A stretch of DNA of 5,007 bases, from NCBI GenBank assembly GCA_004297315.1, contig SCTU01000042.1, positions 1-5,007 on the forward strand. Direction: 5' to 3'. This document shows positions 1 to 5,007 of the stretch, one piece after another. The notes under the pieces were generated by a model that saw nothing but the letters and a program-made list of their open reading frames with translations, searched no databases and was not told the DNA's origin. The position numbers and the translations under genes were made by a program. This DNA comes from Dehalococcoidia bacterium. Its GTDB lineage: Bacteria > Chloroflexota > Dehalococcoidia > UBA2979. Position 1 is the first letter of the stretch; each line of letters opens with the position of its first letter.

Positions 1-986
1 GGCATGCGGAAGGTGACGTACGGCTCGCACAGGTCGCGGAGGGCGTCCGCGGTGGCGTCGCGCCGCTCGCGGTAGAGCGACTGCAGCATCTGGACGTGCG
101 GCTCGTAGTGCCCCGAGCGGAGGTAGTGGTTCACCAGCCGGTGGAGGATCGGCGGCCCGCCGTTGTCGAAGCGGGCGAGAACGAGCCGCGCCGTTACCTC
201 GGGCTGGGCGACGATGAACCCCACGCGCAGGCCGGTCGCCACCGTCTTCGAGAACGTCCCGCAGCGCACAATTCCCCGCCCACCCGCCACGGCGAACAGC
301 GAGGTCGGCGGCGGGCCCTCGAGGTCGATGCCGGTGTACGCGTCGTCCTCGAGGATCAGTACGCCGTACTCGCGCGCCAGTTCGACGAGTCGCTGGCGCC
401 GTTCGAGGGTGAGCGTGCTGCCGCTCGGGTTGTCGTAGTTCGCCGTGACGTAGATCAACTTCGCCTGGCGCCCGGCTGTGCGACGCGCCTCCAGGACGCG
501 CGCGAGCGCCGGCATGATCAGGCCGTCCTCGTCCTGCGGGACGTCGACCACCTGCGCGCCGCGCGCGCGGAACGTGCGGATGGCACCGGGGTACGTCGGC
601 GCACCCGTGATGACGGCATCGCCTTCCGCGATGAAGGCGGCGGCGACGTTGTCGATGCCCTGTGCGCTGCCCGCCGTGATGCTGACGTGCGCCGGCGTCA
701 CGTGCAGGCCGGTCTCGGCGGCCTGACGCTCGGCGACCCAGGCGCGCAGCGGCTCGTATCCGGCCTGCCCGCCGTACGTCAGCGCCCCGGCCGCGTCCTC
801 CTCGAGGATCGCACGCGTCGCCTCGAGCAGTTCGCGCCACGGCAGCGTCTCGCGGTCGGGGACTCCTGCGTTGAGGTCGTACGGCAGGGGCGAGAGCGAG
901 GTCGGCGGCGGCAGCAGGCGCACCGCCGGGGCGAGCAGCGCCTCGATCGCGGCTTCGGAGAACGAGTCGTGTCCCGTGGTCGTCAT
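1..986 (-). CDS. PLP-dependent aminotransferase, class I/II (partial, C-terminus off the left edge)
   Basis: Fold-type-I aminotransferase, probably cytosolic, of the 2-aminoadipate/aromatic (LysN/MocR-domain-like) type. It would transfer an amino group between an amino acid and a 2-oxo acid using pyridoxal phosphate. Reading leftwards from ATG at 986-984 gives 328 uninterrupted codons; the family is usually about 390-430 residues, so roughly the last 70 are missing. Visible landmarks are LTYGGQAGYEPLR (69-81, substrate/PLP Tyr71), GSAQGID (106-112, phosphate-binding turn), YDNPSG (184-189, Asn186 contacts the PLP ring oxygen), EDDAY (213-217, Asp214 for the pyridine N and Tyr217) and GTFSKTVATGLRVGF (243-257, Schiff-base Lys247 and Arg254). 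The usual Pro in S-K-x-x-x-P-G-L-R is Thr251 here, a mild deviation. No helix-turn-helix domain precedes the catalytic domain, so this is a stand-alone enzyme and not a full MocR regulator. It is transcribed divergently from the CoA-transferase genes. Substrate specificity cannot be assigned. Confidence 0.93.
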   Translation of the reverse strand, partial: MTTTGHDSFSEAAIEALLAPAVRLLPPPTSLSPLPYDLNAGVPDRETLPWRELLEATRAILEEDAAGALTYGGQAGYEPLRAWVAERQAAETGLHVTPAHVSITAGSAQGIDNVAAAFIAEGDAVITGAPTYPGAIRTFRARGAQVVDVPQDEDGLIMPALARVLEARRTAGRQAKLIYVTANYDNPSGSTLTLERRQRLVELAREYGVLILEDDAYTGIDLEGPPPTSLFAVAGGRGIVRCGTFSKTVATGLRVGFIVAQPEVTARLVLARFDNGGPPILHRLVNHYLRSGHYEPHVQMLQSLYRERRDATADALRDLCEPYVTFRM

Positions 987-993
987 GCGGGGG

Positions 994-1022
994 AGCCTAC
1001 GGTGGCGAGGAAGGTCGGGCAA
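994..1022 (-). promoter_or_regulatory. Candidate sigma70-type promoter giving a leaderless aminotransferase transcript
   Basis: On the minus strand a -35-like TTGCCC (1022-1017) is followed by a 17-bp spacer and a -10-like TAGGCT (999-994). Only seven bases separate this -10 from the ATG at 986, so transcription would begin at or next to the start codon. No Shine-Dalgarno sequence precedes this ATG, which agrees with leaderless translation as known in high-GC Gram-positives and some other phyla. The match is partial (4/6 and 3/6 to E. coli consensus) and the assignment is by eye. Confidence 0.45.
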
Positions 1023-1066
1023 ACTCCTCCGCCCAGCGCGGGGCAGGTCGCGCAGCGCCCGTCTGC

Positions 1067-1075
1067 TGCTAGGAT
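1067..1075 (+). promoter_or_regulatory. Candidate extended -10 promoter for the first CoA-transferase
   Basis: TGC followed by TAGGAT (1070-1075) forms an extended -10 element (TGn plus TAnnnT) in the divergent intergenic region. No good -35 lies 16-18 bases upstream, which is tolerated by extended -10 promoters. Transcription would start near 1082, leaving a leader of about 27 bases that contains the ribosome binding site at 1096-1101. Assigned by eye. Confidence 0.4.
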
Positions 1076-1095
1076 GCGGCCCGTTTCGACCGGAC

Positions 1096-1101
1096 TGGAG
1101 G
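1096..1101 (+). promoter_or_regulatory. Shine-Dalgarno site fixing the start of the first CoA-transferase
   Basis: TGGAGG lies seven bases before the ATG at 1109, close to the ideal anti-SD match and spacing. It supports this start, as does the family-typical N-terminus (GPLDGIRVLEF) that begins three residues in. Confidence 0.75.
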
Positions 1102-1108
1102 CACCGCG

Positions 1109-2383
1109 ATGGCATCAGGACCGCTGGACGGCATTCGAGTGCTGGAGTTCACCCAGATCATTGCGGGGCCGTTTGGCTGCCAGAACCTGGCGGACATGGG
1201 CGCCGAGGTGATCAAGGTGGAGCCACCTGGCGGCGAGCCGTGGCGGCTCTTCTCGCAGTTCATGCCCGGCGAGTCGAAGACCTTCCAGTCGCTGAACCGT
1301 GGCAAGAAGTCGCTCGTGCTCTCGATGCAGGAGCCGGACGCGCAAAAGATCGTCCACCGCCTGATACCCAGCGTCGACGTGGTGGTCATCAACTACCGAC
1401 CGGACGTCCCGGCGAAGTTGGGTATCGACTACGAGACGCTCTCCCGGATCCGGCCGAACCTGATCTATGTGGACAACACCGCCTGGGGGCGCCGCGGCCC
1501 GTGGGCGCTGCGGCCTGGATACGACATCGTCGCGCAGGCCGTCTCTGGCCTCATGGCCGGCGAGGGCAAGGTCGACCCCGCCGGGGCGCCGCTCTCGATC
1601 ACCTCGACGGCGATCGCGGACTACGGCACGGGCGTCGCGATCGCATGGGCCGTCTGCGCCGCGCTCTTCCATCGCGAGCGAACGGGTGAGGGGCAGATGA
1701 TCGAGACGACGCTTCTGAATACTGCGCTCGCCTTCCAGGGCACGGCGGCGATGGACCTGCCGGCGGCCGACGGGCTGAAGTACGCGAAGATGGACCGTGT
1801 CCACGCGCTTCAGCGGGAGCACGCCTCCTACAGCGAAATCCTGAACGCCTACCAGATGGGCCAGATCGCCCGCGTGGGGAACATCTACTACCGGTGCTAC
1901 GCCACCGCCGACGGCGCGGTCGCGGTTGGGGCGCTCTCGCCAACCCTCTGGGCGAAGGTGCGGGCGGCCATCGGTACGGACTTCCTCGGCATGGCCGACC
2001 CCACCTACAACATGGCCGACCCCGACTACGCCGAGATGGCGCGGGGCCGCGTCGCCGAGGTCGAGGAAATTTTCCGCGGGAAGACCACAGCCGAGTGGCT
2101 GGCGATCCTCGAACGGAACGGGGTGCCGTCGGGCCCCATCAACTTCGTGGACGACATGCTGGAGGACCCGCAGGTCGTGGCGAACGAAATCCCCGTCGCC
2201 GTGGAGCACGAACTCTCCGGCCCTCAGACCCACGTGGGGCCGATGCTCCGAATGAGCAGGACGCCACTCGCCGTGCAGGGCCCCTCGCCGGTCCTCGGCA
2301 AGCACACAGACGAGATTGTCGGCGGGCTCGGCTACAGCGAGGAGGAACGCGCGGCGCTGCGGGCGCGGAACGTCATCGGCTGA
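1109..2383 (+). CDS. Family III (CaiB/BaiF) acyl-CoA transferase, paralog 1
   Basis: A 424-residue cytosolic CoA-transferase, of typical family length. Family III enzymes move CoA from a donor acyl-CoA to a carboxylic acid through an aspartyl-CoA mixed anhydride, usually as interlocked dimers. Landmarks are GPLDGIRVLEFTQIIAGP (4-21), GAEVIKVEPPGGEPWR (31-46), VVVINYRPDV (91-100), YVDNTAWGRRGP (120-131), AIADYGTG (168-175, with Asp171 aligning to catalytic Asp169 of formyl-CoA transferase), RTGEGQMIETTLL (191-203), GNIYYRCYATADG (257-269), INFVDDMLEDPQV (344-356) and the C-terminal GKHTDEI (397-403). The Gln17 position of Oxalobacter formyl-CoA transferase is Ile18 here, which argues against simple oxalate/formate specificity. 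It begins after a good SD site. A close paralog follows 91 bp downstream, about two thirds identical over the first 100 residues by hand alignment, so the pair probably arose by tandem duplication. The acid substrate and CoA donor are unknown. Confidence 0.95.
   Translation: MASGPLDGIRVLEFTQIIAGPFGCQNLADMGAEVIKVEPPGGEPWRLFSQFMPGESKTFQSLNRGKKSLVLSMQEPDAQKIVHRLIPSVDVVVINYRPDVPAKLGIDYETLSRIRPNLIYVDNTAWGRRGPWALRPGYDIVAQAVSGLMAGEGKVDPAGAPLSITSTAIADYGTGVAIAWAVCAALFHRERTGEGQMIETTLLNTALAFQGTAAMDLPAADGLKYAKMDRVHALQREHASYSEILNAYQMGQIARVGNIYYRCYATADGAVAVGALSPTLWAKVRAAIGTDFLGMADPTYNMADPDYAEMARGRVAEVEEIFRGKTTAEWLAILERNGVPSGPINFVDDMLEDPQVVANEIPVAVEHELSGPQTHVGPMLRMSRTPLAVQGPSPVLGKHTDEIVGGLGYSEEERAALRARNVIG
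1991..2032 (+). repeat. Two-copy 21-bp in-frame tandem repeat inside the first CoA-transferase
   Basis: Two adjacent 21-bp units (1991-2011 and 2012-2032) match at 17 of 21 positions, with the first 12 bases identical. They encode MADPTYN followed by MADPDYA (residues 295-308). The second transferase has a segment of nearly equal length here (DEPGYN then PQDPAQIA), so the unit may be an old feature of the loop and not a recent slippage event. Confidence 0.7.
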
Positions 2384-2394
2384 ATCCGGCAAAC

Positions 2395-2424
2395 GTGACT
2401 CAGGGCGGGGGGCTCCCCTACACT
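2395..2424 (+). promoter_or_regulatory. Candidate internal promoter upstream of the second CoA-transferase
   Basis: The 91-bp gap between the two transferase genes contains GTGACT (2395-2400, 4/6 to TTGACA), an 18-bp spacer and TACACT (2419-2424, 4/6 to TATAAT). Transcription would start near 2431, leaving a leader of about 44 bases. This would allow the second transferase, crotonase and DinB-like genes to be expressed independently of the first transferase. Assigned by eye. Confidence 0.45.
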
Positions 2425-2463
2425 CCCGCGGGCGCGGGCGATGCCGAGGGACGCGCCTGTTTC

Positions 2464-2469
2464 AGGGGG
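2464..2469 (+). promoter_or_regulatory. Shine-Dalgarno site fixing the start of the second CoA-transferase
   Basis: AGGGGG lies five bases before ATG 2475. It favours this start over an in-frame ATG at 2316, which lies inside the preceding gene and would add 53 residues with no family similarity. Confidence 0.65.
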
Positions 2470-2474
2470 TATCG

Positions 2475-3743
2475 ATGGCGGGGCCGCTGGTCGGGGTCAA
2501 GATTCTGGAGTTCACGCAGATCATCGCCGGGCCGCTCGGCTGCCAGTTGCTGGCGGACCTCGGCGCGGACGTCATCAAGGTCGAGCCGCCGAACGGGGAA
2601 CCGTGGCGGCTGAACGCCCAGTTCATCCCGCTCGAATCCAAGACCTACATGGGCCTCAACCGGGGCAAGCGGTCGCTCGCGATCGATGTCTCGAAGGCGT
2701 CTTCCCAGGCCGCGATCCACCGCCTCGTGAAAGACGTCGACGTGGTCGTCATCAACTACCGGCCGGACGTCGCGAAGCGGCTCAAGATCGACTATCCGAC
2801 CCTTTCGGCGATCAAGCCCGACCTCATTTATGTCGACAACACGGCGTTCGGGCGCGAGGGGCCGCTGGCCGACCGGCCCGGCTACGACATCGTGGTCCAG
2901 GCGCTCTCCGGCCTGACGAGCGCCGTCTCGAAGGTCGACGACCACGGCCAGCCGCTCACCGGGCCCGCCGTCGCCGACACCACCACCGGCTATGCGCTCT
3001 GCGCCGGGACGCTGGCCGCGCTCTACCACCGCGCGAAGACGGGCGAGGGCCAGATCGTCGAGACCTCCCTCCTAATCAACGCCCTCACGATCCACATGAG
3101 CATGTTCGCGTCGATCCCCGCCGCCGACGGCGTGGTGCGCGACAACTTCCTCGGTGCGCTGGAGAAGGCTCGCCAGACCGGGACGCCGTACTCGGAGTTC
3201 CTCAAGGTGCGGGAGCAGATGCTCCGCGCCGCAGCCGGCGGCAACGTCTACTACCGCTGCTTCCTTACGAAGGACGGCGCCATCTCCATCGGCGCGCTCT
3301 CCTCGGCGCTGCGCGCGAAGGTGCGCGCGGCGATCGGGTTCGAGCACAACCGCGACGAGCCGGGCTACAACCCGCAGGACCCCGCGCAGATCGCGGTCGA
3401 CCAGGCGCTCGTCGCACGCATCGAGGAACTGTTCCGCACGAGGACGACGGCCGAGTGGGACGAGCTCCTGACCGCGGGTGGCGTCCCCTGCGGGTCGATC
3501 AACTTCGTGCAGGAACTGCTGGAGCACCCGCAGGTGGTGGCGAACCAGTACGCCGTCTACCACGAGCACGAACTCGCCGGTCCTGTCTGGATGCAGGCGC
3601 CGCCGTGGAAGATGAGCAAGACGCCACCGGAGCCGACCAAGGCGTCGCCGCCGCTCGGCCGCGACACGGACGAGGTACTCTCGGGCATCGGGCTGTCCGC
3701 TGCGCAGATCGCGGCGATGCGGGCCGAGGGCGCCATCCTGTAG
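2475..3743 (+). CDS. Family III (CaiB/BaiF) acyl-CoA transferase, paralog 2
   Basis: A 422-residue cytosolic CoA-transferase that parallels its upstream neighbour almost end to end. Landmarks are GPLVGVKILEFTQIIAGP (3-20), GADVIKVEPPNGEPWR (30-45), VVVINYRPDV (90-99), YVDNTAFGREGP (119-130), AVADTTTG (165-172, Asp168 the predicted catalytic residue), KTGEGQIVETSLL (188-200), GNVYYRCFLTKDG (256-268), INFVQELLEHPQV (342-354) and GRDTDEV (395-401). Both paralogs keep the catalytic Asp, so neither looks like a dead subunit. They differ most around residues 205-255, next to the predicted active site, where this copy has NALTIHMSMFASIPAADG and a charged helix before GGNVYY. That divergence could reflect different substrates or two subunit roles. 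Two-gene family III transferases are known, such as BbsEF for benzylsuccinate and SmtAB for malate. The crotonase gene follows after 25 bp, so the two are probably co-transcribed. The start is chosen from the SD site and alignment with the paralog. The substrate is unknown. Confidence 0.95.
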   Translation: MAGPLVGVKILEFTQIIAGPLGCQLLADLGADVIKVEPPNGEPWRLNAQFIPLESKTYMGLNRGKRSLAIDVSKASSQAAIHRLVKDVDVVVINYRPDVAKRLKIDYPTLSAIKPDLIYVDNTAFGREGPLADRPGYDIVVQALSGLTSAVSKVDDHGQPLTGPAVADTTTGYALCAGTLAALYHRAKTGEGQIVETSLLINALTIHMSMFASIPAADGVVRDNFLGALEKARQTGTPYSEFLKVREQMLRAAAGGNVYYRCFLTKDGAISIGALSSALRAKVRAAIGFEHNRDEPGYNPQDPAQIAVDQALVARIEELFRTRTTAEWDELLTAGGVPCGSINFVQELLEHPQVVANQYAVYHEHELAGPVWMQAPPWKMSKTPPEPTKASPPLGRDTDEVLSGIGLSAAQIAAMRAEGAIL

Positions 3744-3757
3744 CAGTCCGGGCAGCC

Positions 3758-3763
3758 GAGGAG
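3758..3763 (+). promoter_or_regulatory. Shine-Dalgarno site of the crotonase gene
   Basis: GAGGAG lies five bases before ATG 3769 inside the 25-bp gap after the transferase stop codon. No promoter-like element fits in the gap, which supports co-transcription. Confidence 0.7.
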
Positions 3764-3768
3764 ATCGC

Positions 3769-4524
3769 ATGGCCGAGCTGCTCGTGGTCACCACTGTGTC
3801 GGACGGCATCGGCCGCCTGCGCCTGAACCGCGCGGACAAGCGCAACGCGATCACGACCGAACTCGGCGCCGCGATCGCGGAGGCGATGGTCGCGTTCGAC
3901 GCAGATGACTCGGTCGTCGTCATCGTCATCGAGGGCACCGACGGTTCGTTCTGCGCCGGCGCCGACATGGCAGAAGCGAACGCGGCGAACATGCAGGGCG
4001 ACCGCCGCTTCGACCCGGCGGCGCGGGCCGCCCAGCGCGTCGCGGCGACCACCAAGCCGCTCATCGCCGCGGTGGACGGCCCGGCATACGGGGCGGGGGC
4101 GCTGATCGCCTGCTCTTGCGACATCCGCATCGCCTCCGAACGCGCGCGCTTCCGCTTCCCCGGTTCCGAGTACGGGCTGGTCGTGGGCGCGGCCGCGCTA
4201 CCGAAGATCGTCGGCGGGCCGGTCGCGAAGGAATTGATCTTCACCGGCCGCGCCGTCGGTGCCGAAGAGGCTGCCCGCATCGGCCTCGTAAACCGCACCG
4301 TGCCCCTCGCGGAGTTCGCCGCCGCGGTGGACGAGGTCGCGCGCGCCATCGCCGCCGCCTCGCCGTTGGCATTGAGCTGGAGCAAGCGGACGATCGACGC
4401 CTCGGTGAGCGGCGGCGACGCCCGCGCCCTCGAACAGCAGGCGGACCAGCTGCTGCGCGGCGGACCGGACCACATCGCACGCTTCGCCAAGGCCACGCAG
4501 CGGATCGTGGGCGGCGGGGCGTGA
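3769..4524 (+). CDS. Crotonase-fold protein (enoyl-CoA hydratase/isomerase superfamily) lacking canonical catalytic glutamates
   Basis: A 251-residue cytosolic protein of typical crotonase length. Visible features are GRLRLNRADKRNAIT (15-29, CoA-binding strand and loop), GSFCAGADM (59-67, first oxyanion-hole NH near Ala63), PLIAAVDGPAYGAGALIACSCD (97-118, second oxyanion-hole region near Ala109-Gly110), FRFPGSEYGLVVGAAALPKIVG (128-149), KELIFTGR (154-161) and AARIGLVNRTVP (168-179). The fold and acyl-CoA binding are therefore well supported. Aligned through the CD at 117-118 with rat mitochondrial enoyl-CoA hydratase, the Glu144 position is Leu112 and the Glu164 position (normally in a P-E pair) is Gly132. 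Standard hydration of 2-enoyl-CoA by this pair is thus unlikely. Isomerases using the second Glu are also not matched. A hydrolase, decarboxylase, lyase or divergent hydratase with another acid/base residue (Glu134 is two residues away) remains possible. It sits in a probable operon with the CoA-transferases, so it likely acts on the acyl-CoA they make. Confidence 0.9.
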   Translation: MAELLVVTTVSDGIGRLRLNRADKRNAITTELGAAIAEAMVAFDADDSVVVIVIEGTDGSFCAGADMAEANAANMQGDRRFDPAARAAQRVAATTKPLIAAVDGPAYGAGALIACSCDIRIASERARFRFPGSEYGLVVGAAALPKIVGGPVAKELIFTGRAVGAEEAARIGLVNRTVPLAEFAAAVDEVARAIAAASPLALSWSKRTIDASVSGGDARALEQQADQLLRGGPDHIARFAKATQRIVGGGA

Positions 4525-5007
4525 CCGCCGAGGACGCGCGCGCCCGCGTCCGCGGCTATCTCCTCGCGCAGGCGGAGAAGAACGACTTCGCCGCGCTGTG
4601 GCCGAGGGTGATGGAGCAGCGTGGCGCACTCCTCGCGGCCTTCGCCGAACTGACTGAGGAGCAGGCCGACTTCCGTCCCGCTTCAGGCGAGGGAGAGGCC
4701 GCGTGGGGCGCCGCCGACCTTGCGCAGCACCTCGTCGCCTCCACCCGCAACGTGATCGCGATCGTGACCGCCCTCGCGCGCGGCGAGGCCGCCCCCGAGG
4801 ACCCGCTCGGCACCCTCGGCGCCCCGTACGCCTCGTTCGTGGATGCGCGACGGGCGCTGATCGATGTGTCCCTCGAGTTCGCGGCGCTGCCGGGGCGTCT
4901 GCCCGATGTTCCCAATATCGAGGCGACGGTCGAACACGGGTTCTTCGGCCCGCTGAACTGCCGCGCTTGGTTCCTCTTCCAGCGCGTGCACGACACCGAC
5001 CACATCA
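4521..5007 (+). CDS. DinB-superfamily putative metal-binding protein (partial, C-terminus off the right edge)
   Basis: Starts at GTG 4521, overlapping the crotonase stop as GTGA, which implies translational coupling and co-expression. The window holds 162 complete codons with no stop. The N-terminal part is helical and Ala-rich. Three histidines are spaced as in DinB-like four-helix proteins: His70 in DLAQHLVAS and the pair His157/His161 in FLFQRVHDTDHI, near the window end. Such triads bind a divalent metal. DinB superfamily members include bacillithiol- and mycothiol-dependent transferases and maleylpyruvate isomerase relatives as well as many proteins of unknown role, so no reaction is assigned. 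Only a weak G-rich SD-like stretch precedes the GTG, and the 4-base overlap is the main argument for this start; the next in-frame candidate, Met31, would discard the first predicted helix. The family call rests on the histidine pattern and helix layout, as seen by eye. Confidence 0.75.
   Translation, partial: MTAEDARARVRGYLLAQAEKNDFAALWPRVMEQRGALLAAFAELTEEQADFRPASGEGEAAWGAADLAQHLVASTRNVIAIVTALARGEAAPEDPLGTLGAPYASFVDARRALIDVSLEFAALPGRLPDVPNIEATVEHGFFGPLNCRAWFLFQRVHDTDHI

Noticed and set aside
1034..1058. CAGCGC occurring twice 19 bp apart in the divergent region, as a possible regulator binding site
   Set aside because: A six-base GC-rich match is expected by chance here, the flanks differ and no palindrome is formed.
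96..1211. A 371-residue open frame on the plus strand opposite the aminotransferase
   Set aside because: It runs antisense to a protein with complete PLP-enzyme motifs, crosses the promoter region and the start of the first transferase, and has an Arg-rich non-domain sequence.
1115..2392. A 425-residue open frame on the minus strand opposite the first CoA-transferase
   Set aside because: It mirrors the real gene almost exactly, is Arg/His/Val-rich with no recognisable domain, and is expected from GC-ending codons in a high-GC gene.
2405..2418. G-run then C-run (GGGGGGCTCCCC) after the first transferase, as a possible terminator hairpin
   Set aside because: The stem is only about four pairs with a minimal loop and no T-tract follows. 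It also falls within the candidate promoter spacer.
2316..2474. An upstream in-frame ATG that would lengthen the second CoA-transferase by 53 residues
   Set aside because: It lies within the preceding gene. The extension does not match the family N-terminus, whereas ATG 2475 has an SD site and aligns with the start of the paralog.
3072..4496. A 474-residue open frame on the minus strand across the second transferase and the crotonase
   Set aside because: It spans two strongly supported plus-strand genes and their gap, has low-complexity Ala/Ser/Arg composition and no family signature. It is an antisense artefact of high GC.

Overview
The window is high-GC (about two thirds or more by eye), gene-dense bacterial chromosomal DNA. 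Codons end mostly in G or C, one gene starts with GTG, intergenic gaps are short, and one promoter looks leaderless. Together these suggest a high-GC lineage such as Actinobacteriota or Chloroflexota (for example Dehalococcoidia-like bacteria rich in family III CoA-transferases). The phylum is an inference with low confidence, and no rRNA or other marker gene is present to settle it.

Layout. Positions 1-986 (minus strand) hold the first 328 codons of a fold-type-I PLP aminotransferase that runs off the left edge. A 122-bp divergent promoter region follows (987-1108). Three complete plus-strand genes come next: two tandem paralogous family III (CaiB/BaiF) CoA-transferases (1109-2383 and 2475-3743) and a crotonase-fold (enoyl-CoA hydratase/isomerase superfamily) protein (3769-4524). 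The fifth gene, a DinB-superfamily putative metal-binding protein, overlaps the crotonase stop codon by 4 bases (GTGA) and runs off the right edge.

How the genes may work together. The two transferases would activate a carboxylic acid by moving CoA onto it from a donor acyl-CoA, either as two separate enzymes or as one heteromer. The crotonase would then act on the resulting acyl-CoA. The arrangement recalls CaiB/CaiD carnitine metabolism in general plan only; the substrate cannot be read from sequence. The DinB-like protein may be an accessory thiol- or metal-dependent enzyme or a co-transcribed bystander. The divergent aminotransferase could supply or consume a 2-oxo acid of the same route, but adjacency is the only evidence.

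No mobile element, CRISPR array, RNA gene or clear terminator was found. The region looks like ordinary catabolic chromosome rather than an exotic system. The points most worth a second look are the crotonase, which lacks both canonical catalytic glutamates, and the paired transferases, which both keep the catalytic aspartate and share an unusual shortened loop.
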